DNA of 64,000 bases from Neelides folsomi (Eukaryota > Arthropoda > Collembola > Neelipleona > Neelidae): contig JAQGBZ010000194.1 of assembly GCA_034687125.1 (NCBI GenBank), positions 1 through 64,000 on the forward strand. Reading direction: 5' to 3'. Every line of letters begins with the position of its first letter. Position 1 is the first letter of the stretch. Below, piece by piece: positions 62,440 to 64,000 of the stretch. Both the position numbers and the translations under genes were made by a program. The notes beneath the pieces are model-generated. The model saw only the letters and a list, made by a program, of their open reading frames with translations. It ran no database searches and was not told the origin of the DNA.

Positions 62440-64000
62440 ACAAGTTTTGTCAATGTTAATAAATGACCAAACCTTCACGGTGTTTGTTGCTAATCTTTAA
62501 AATATTCAATAGAGCATATGTCTAAAACATTTAATTGAAGATAAAGTTTTAGGTTTTTATTCAGATATATTACTGAAGGACGTTAAAGATTGATAAAAAT
62601 TATAAAATTAAATACAATTTCAAAATAAAGGAAATATTTGTAGTAAAGTATGTATTCAGTATTAGAATTTAGAAGTAGCGAATCTATGCATGCATAACCA
62701 AAAGAGCAATTGGAGGTTGGGACATTAAATAGAAAATAATTTATGGGTTTGGGGGGACAATTAAAGGGGAATCCGGGAAAGTCTTTGCTTTTAGATAATG
62801 GGGCTCTCGCCGCCGTTGCATGTTAAACGAAGGACGTGCTATTGAGTATTATACCCAGGTTGTCCAACTCCAATTCCAATCATTTGGGAAGAGACAAAAT
62901 GAGAGGGCAGAGACAAACCGAGGGTCTCATTTGAACTAAATACAATGTCCAGACAATACAATTAAAGAACCGGGTCTCAAATGGACCCGGCACACGCCAC
63001 ACACAAATCACTGAACTTCATCCCTCACTGACACTCCCTATATTTACAATCCCAAGATCCCAATGTACTCACACATTAAATTATGTATACAATAAATGAT
63101 AAGTATTTAGTACAAATATGTATTTACAGGTATATTATAATTTACAAGACACTAATATCCTCTGTTTATTAAAAGAATATATGTACAGGTAGTATACCTT
63201 GACCTTAGGAAAAAAGATCAGATTGAAAAAATATGAAACCATGCTTTACAATAAGATCTTGAAATAATTTCTTATTTGAGTTTTTTTTAAATCTTTACGT
63301 GGAAATCTTGTAAAATAAATTATCTCTTATAAAATATAGCGATATTTTCAAATCTATATTTAAATTTGATAAAATGAAACTAATAATAATATACTCGTGT
63401 ACAGTACGGTATACTTATACTATATATTACATACATGTATTGTATTCTGCTTTGAATTTCATATTGCAATATTAAAGTAGTCAATATGTAGTAGTTGAAT
63501 AGAGTGAAAGCACGGAAGATGTGAGGAAGAAAATAATAAGTCAGACCCCGCACGAAATCCGAAATCTCCTCTGACATTTAATTTGCATGACTATCGATTC
63601 TCGCACATCAATCATTCTAAAAATCTATACAATTTTGCGCGTTTCGCTCTTGAAAGTTTTTTCAATTATACAGATATTATTTCTTCCCTTTTTAAATTAA
63701 ATTTTAAAGCGCCAATTTATAAGAATTTAGGTGATTAAGAGGATAAAATGACATTTCAAAAAGAATTGTCAGAAACAGGTAACGTCGTTGGAAAAATTAG
63801 CGAGGTGGACAGGGGATTTAAGACAGAAGAAAGGTTCTTGATTTATATTCACTCAGGCGTCACTTCAGGCTCTCGAAGAGCTCTTGAGTATGAGCAATCG
63901 CCCTTTTCCCACTCCGAATGTGACAATCGAATAGAAAGTATTAAAAAGCGACAGAATAATGGAAAGGATCTCACGGTGAATGAGACTTGCTTTGACCTAT

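Larger units (their letters stand above)
49406..64000. other. Presumed intronic or intergenic sequence to the window end
   Basis: No gene is recognised. The longest open frames (minus 49821-50315, 164 codons; minus 52267-52668, 133 codons) have no recognisable domain and no compelling splice context. A possible second exon for the signal-peptide gene at 54923 is listed as a finding only. Simple repeats are at 56808-56825, 60454-60467 and 62404-62439. Confidence 0.5.

Overview
The window is eukaryotic nuclear DNA. Every confident gene is split by short GT-AG introns, mostly 60-350 bases, there are no ribosome-binding sites or operons, and the sequence is AT-rich. An exuperantia-like gene, a family I know mainly from insects, together with a Merlin-type transposase remnant and arthropod-style promoter words, points to an arthropod, most likely a hexapod or close relative. 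That placement is an inference; no species is recognised.

Bases 1-4500 are AT-rich intergenic DNA with one striking feature, a near-perfect 45-base inverted repeat (2260-2385). Bases 4504-21048 form a compact cluster of five protein-coding genes: a minus-strand SNX1/SNX2-type retromer sorting nexin (4504-7834, 10 coding exons); a plus-strand C2HC zinc-finger protein (8987-9550, 2 exons); a plus-strand COA1/MITRAC15-like mitochondrial assembly factor (10281-10703); a minus-strand full-length RNA polymerase I largest subunit (10947-18408, 24 coding exons, 1694 residues); and a minus-strand exuperantia-like protein (19226-21048, 5 coding exons). All exon joins were worked out by hand from splice sites and reading-frame phase, and each gene closes in frame from start to stop.

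From about 21.1 kb to 64 kb the window is gene-poor. It holds a decayed Merlin/IS1595-type transposase fragment (22302-22669), a likely signal-peptide exon (39687-39837) with good splice sites on both sides, and a possible upstream promoter with 5' untranslated exon (about 30932-31083). The simplest reading is that much of this stretch is the regulatory landscape and long first introns of one plus-strand gene for a secreted or membrane protein whose body lies to the right of the window. The rest is AT-rich DNA with TA-rich low-complexity tracts and a few microsatellites.

The five genes do not form a pathway. They are housekeeping functions (endosomal sorting, cytochrome oxidase assembly, rRNA transcription) next to a putative germline mRNA-localisation factor. 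I found no clearly new biological system. The best leads are paired acidic D-I-F motifs and all-phase-0 introns in the sorting nexin, a CACGTG E-box just upstream of the Pol I subunit, the exuperantia homologue with a missing exonuclease catalytic acid, the hairpin at 2.3 kb, and the isolated signal-peptide exon.
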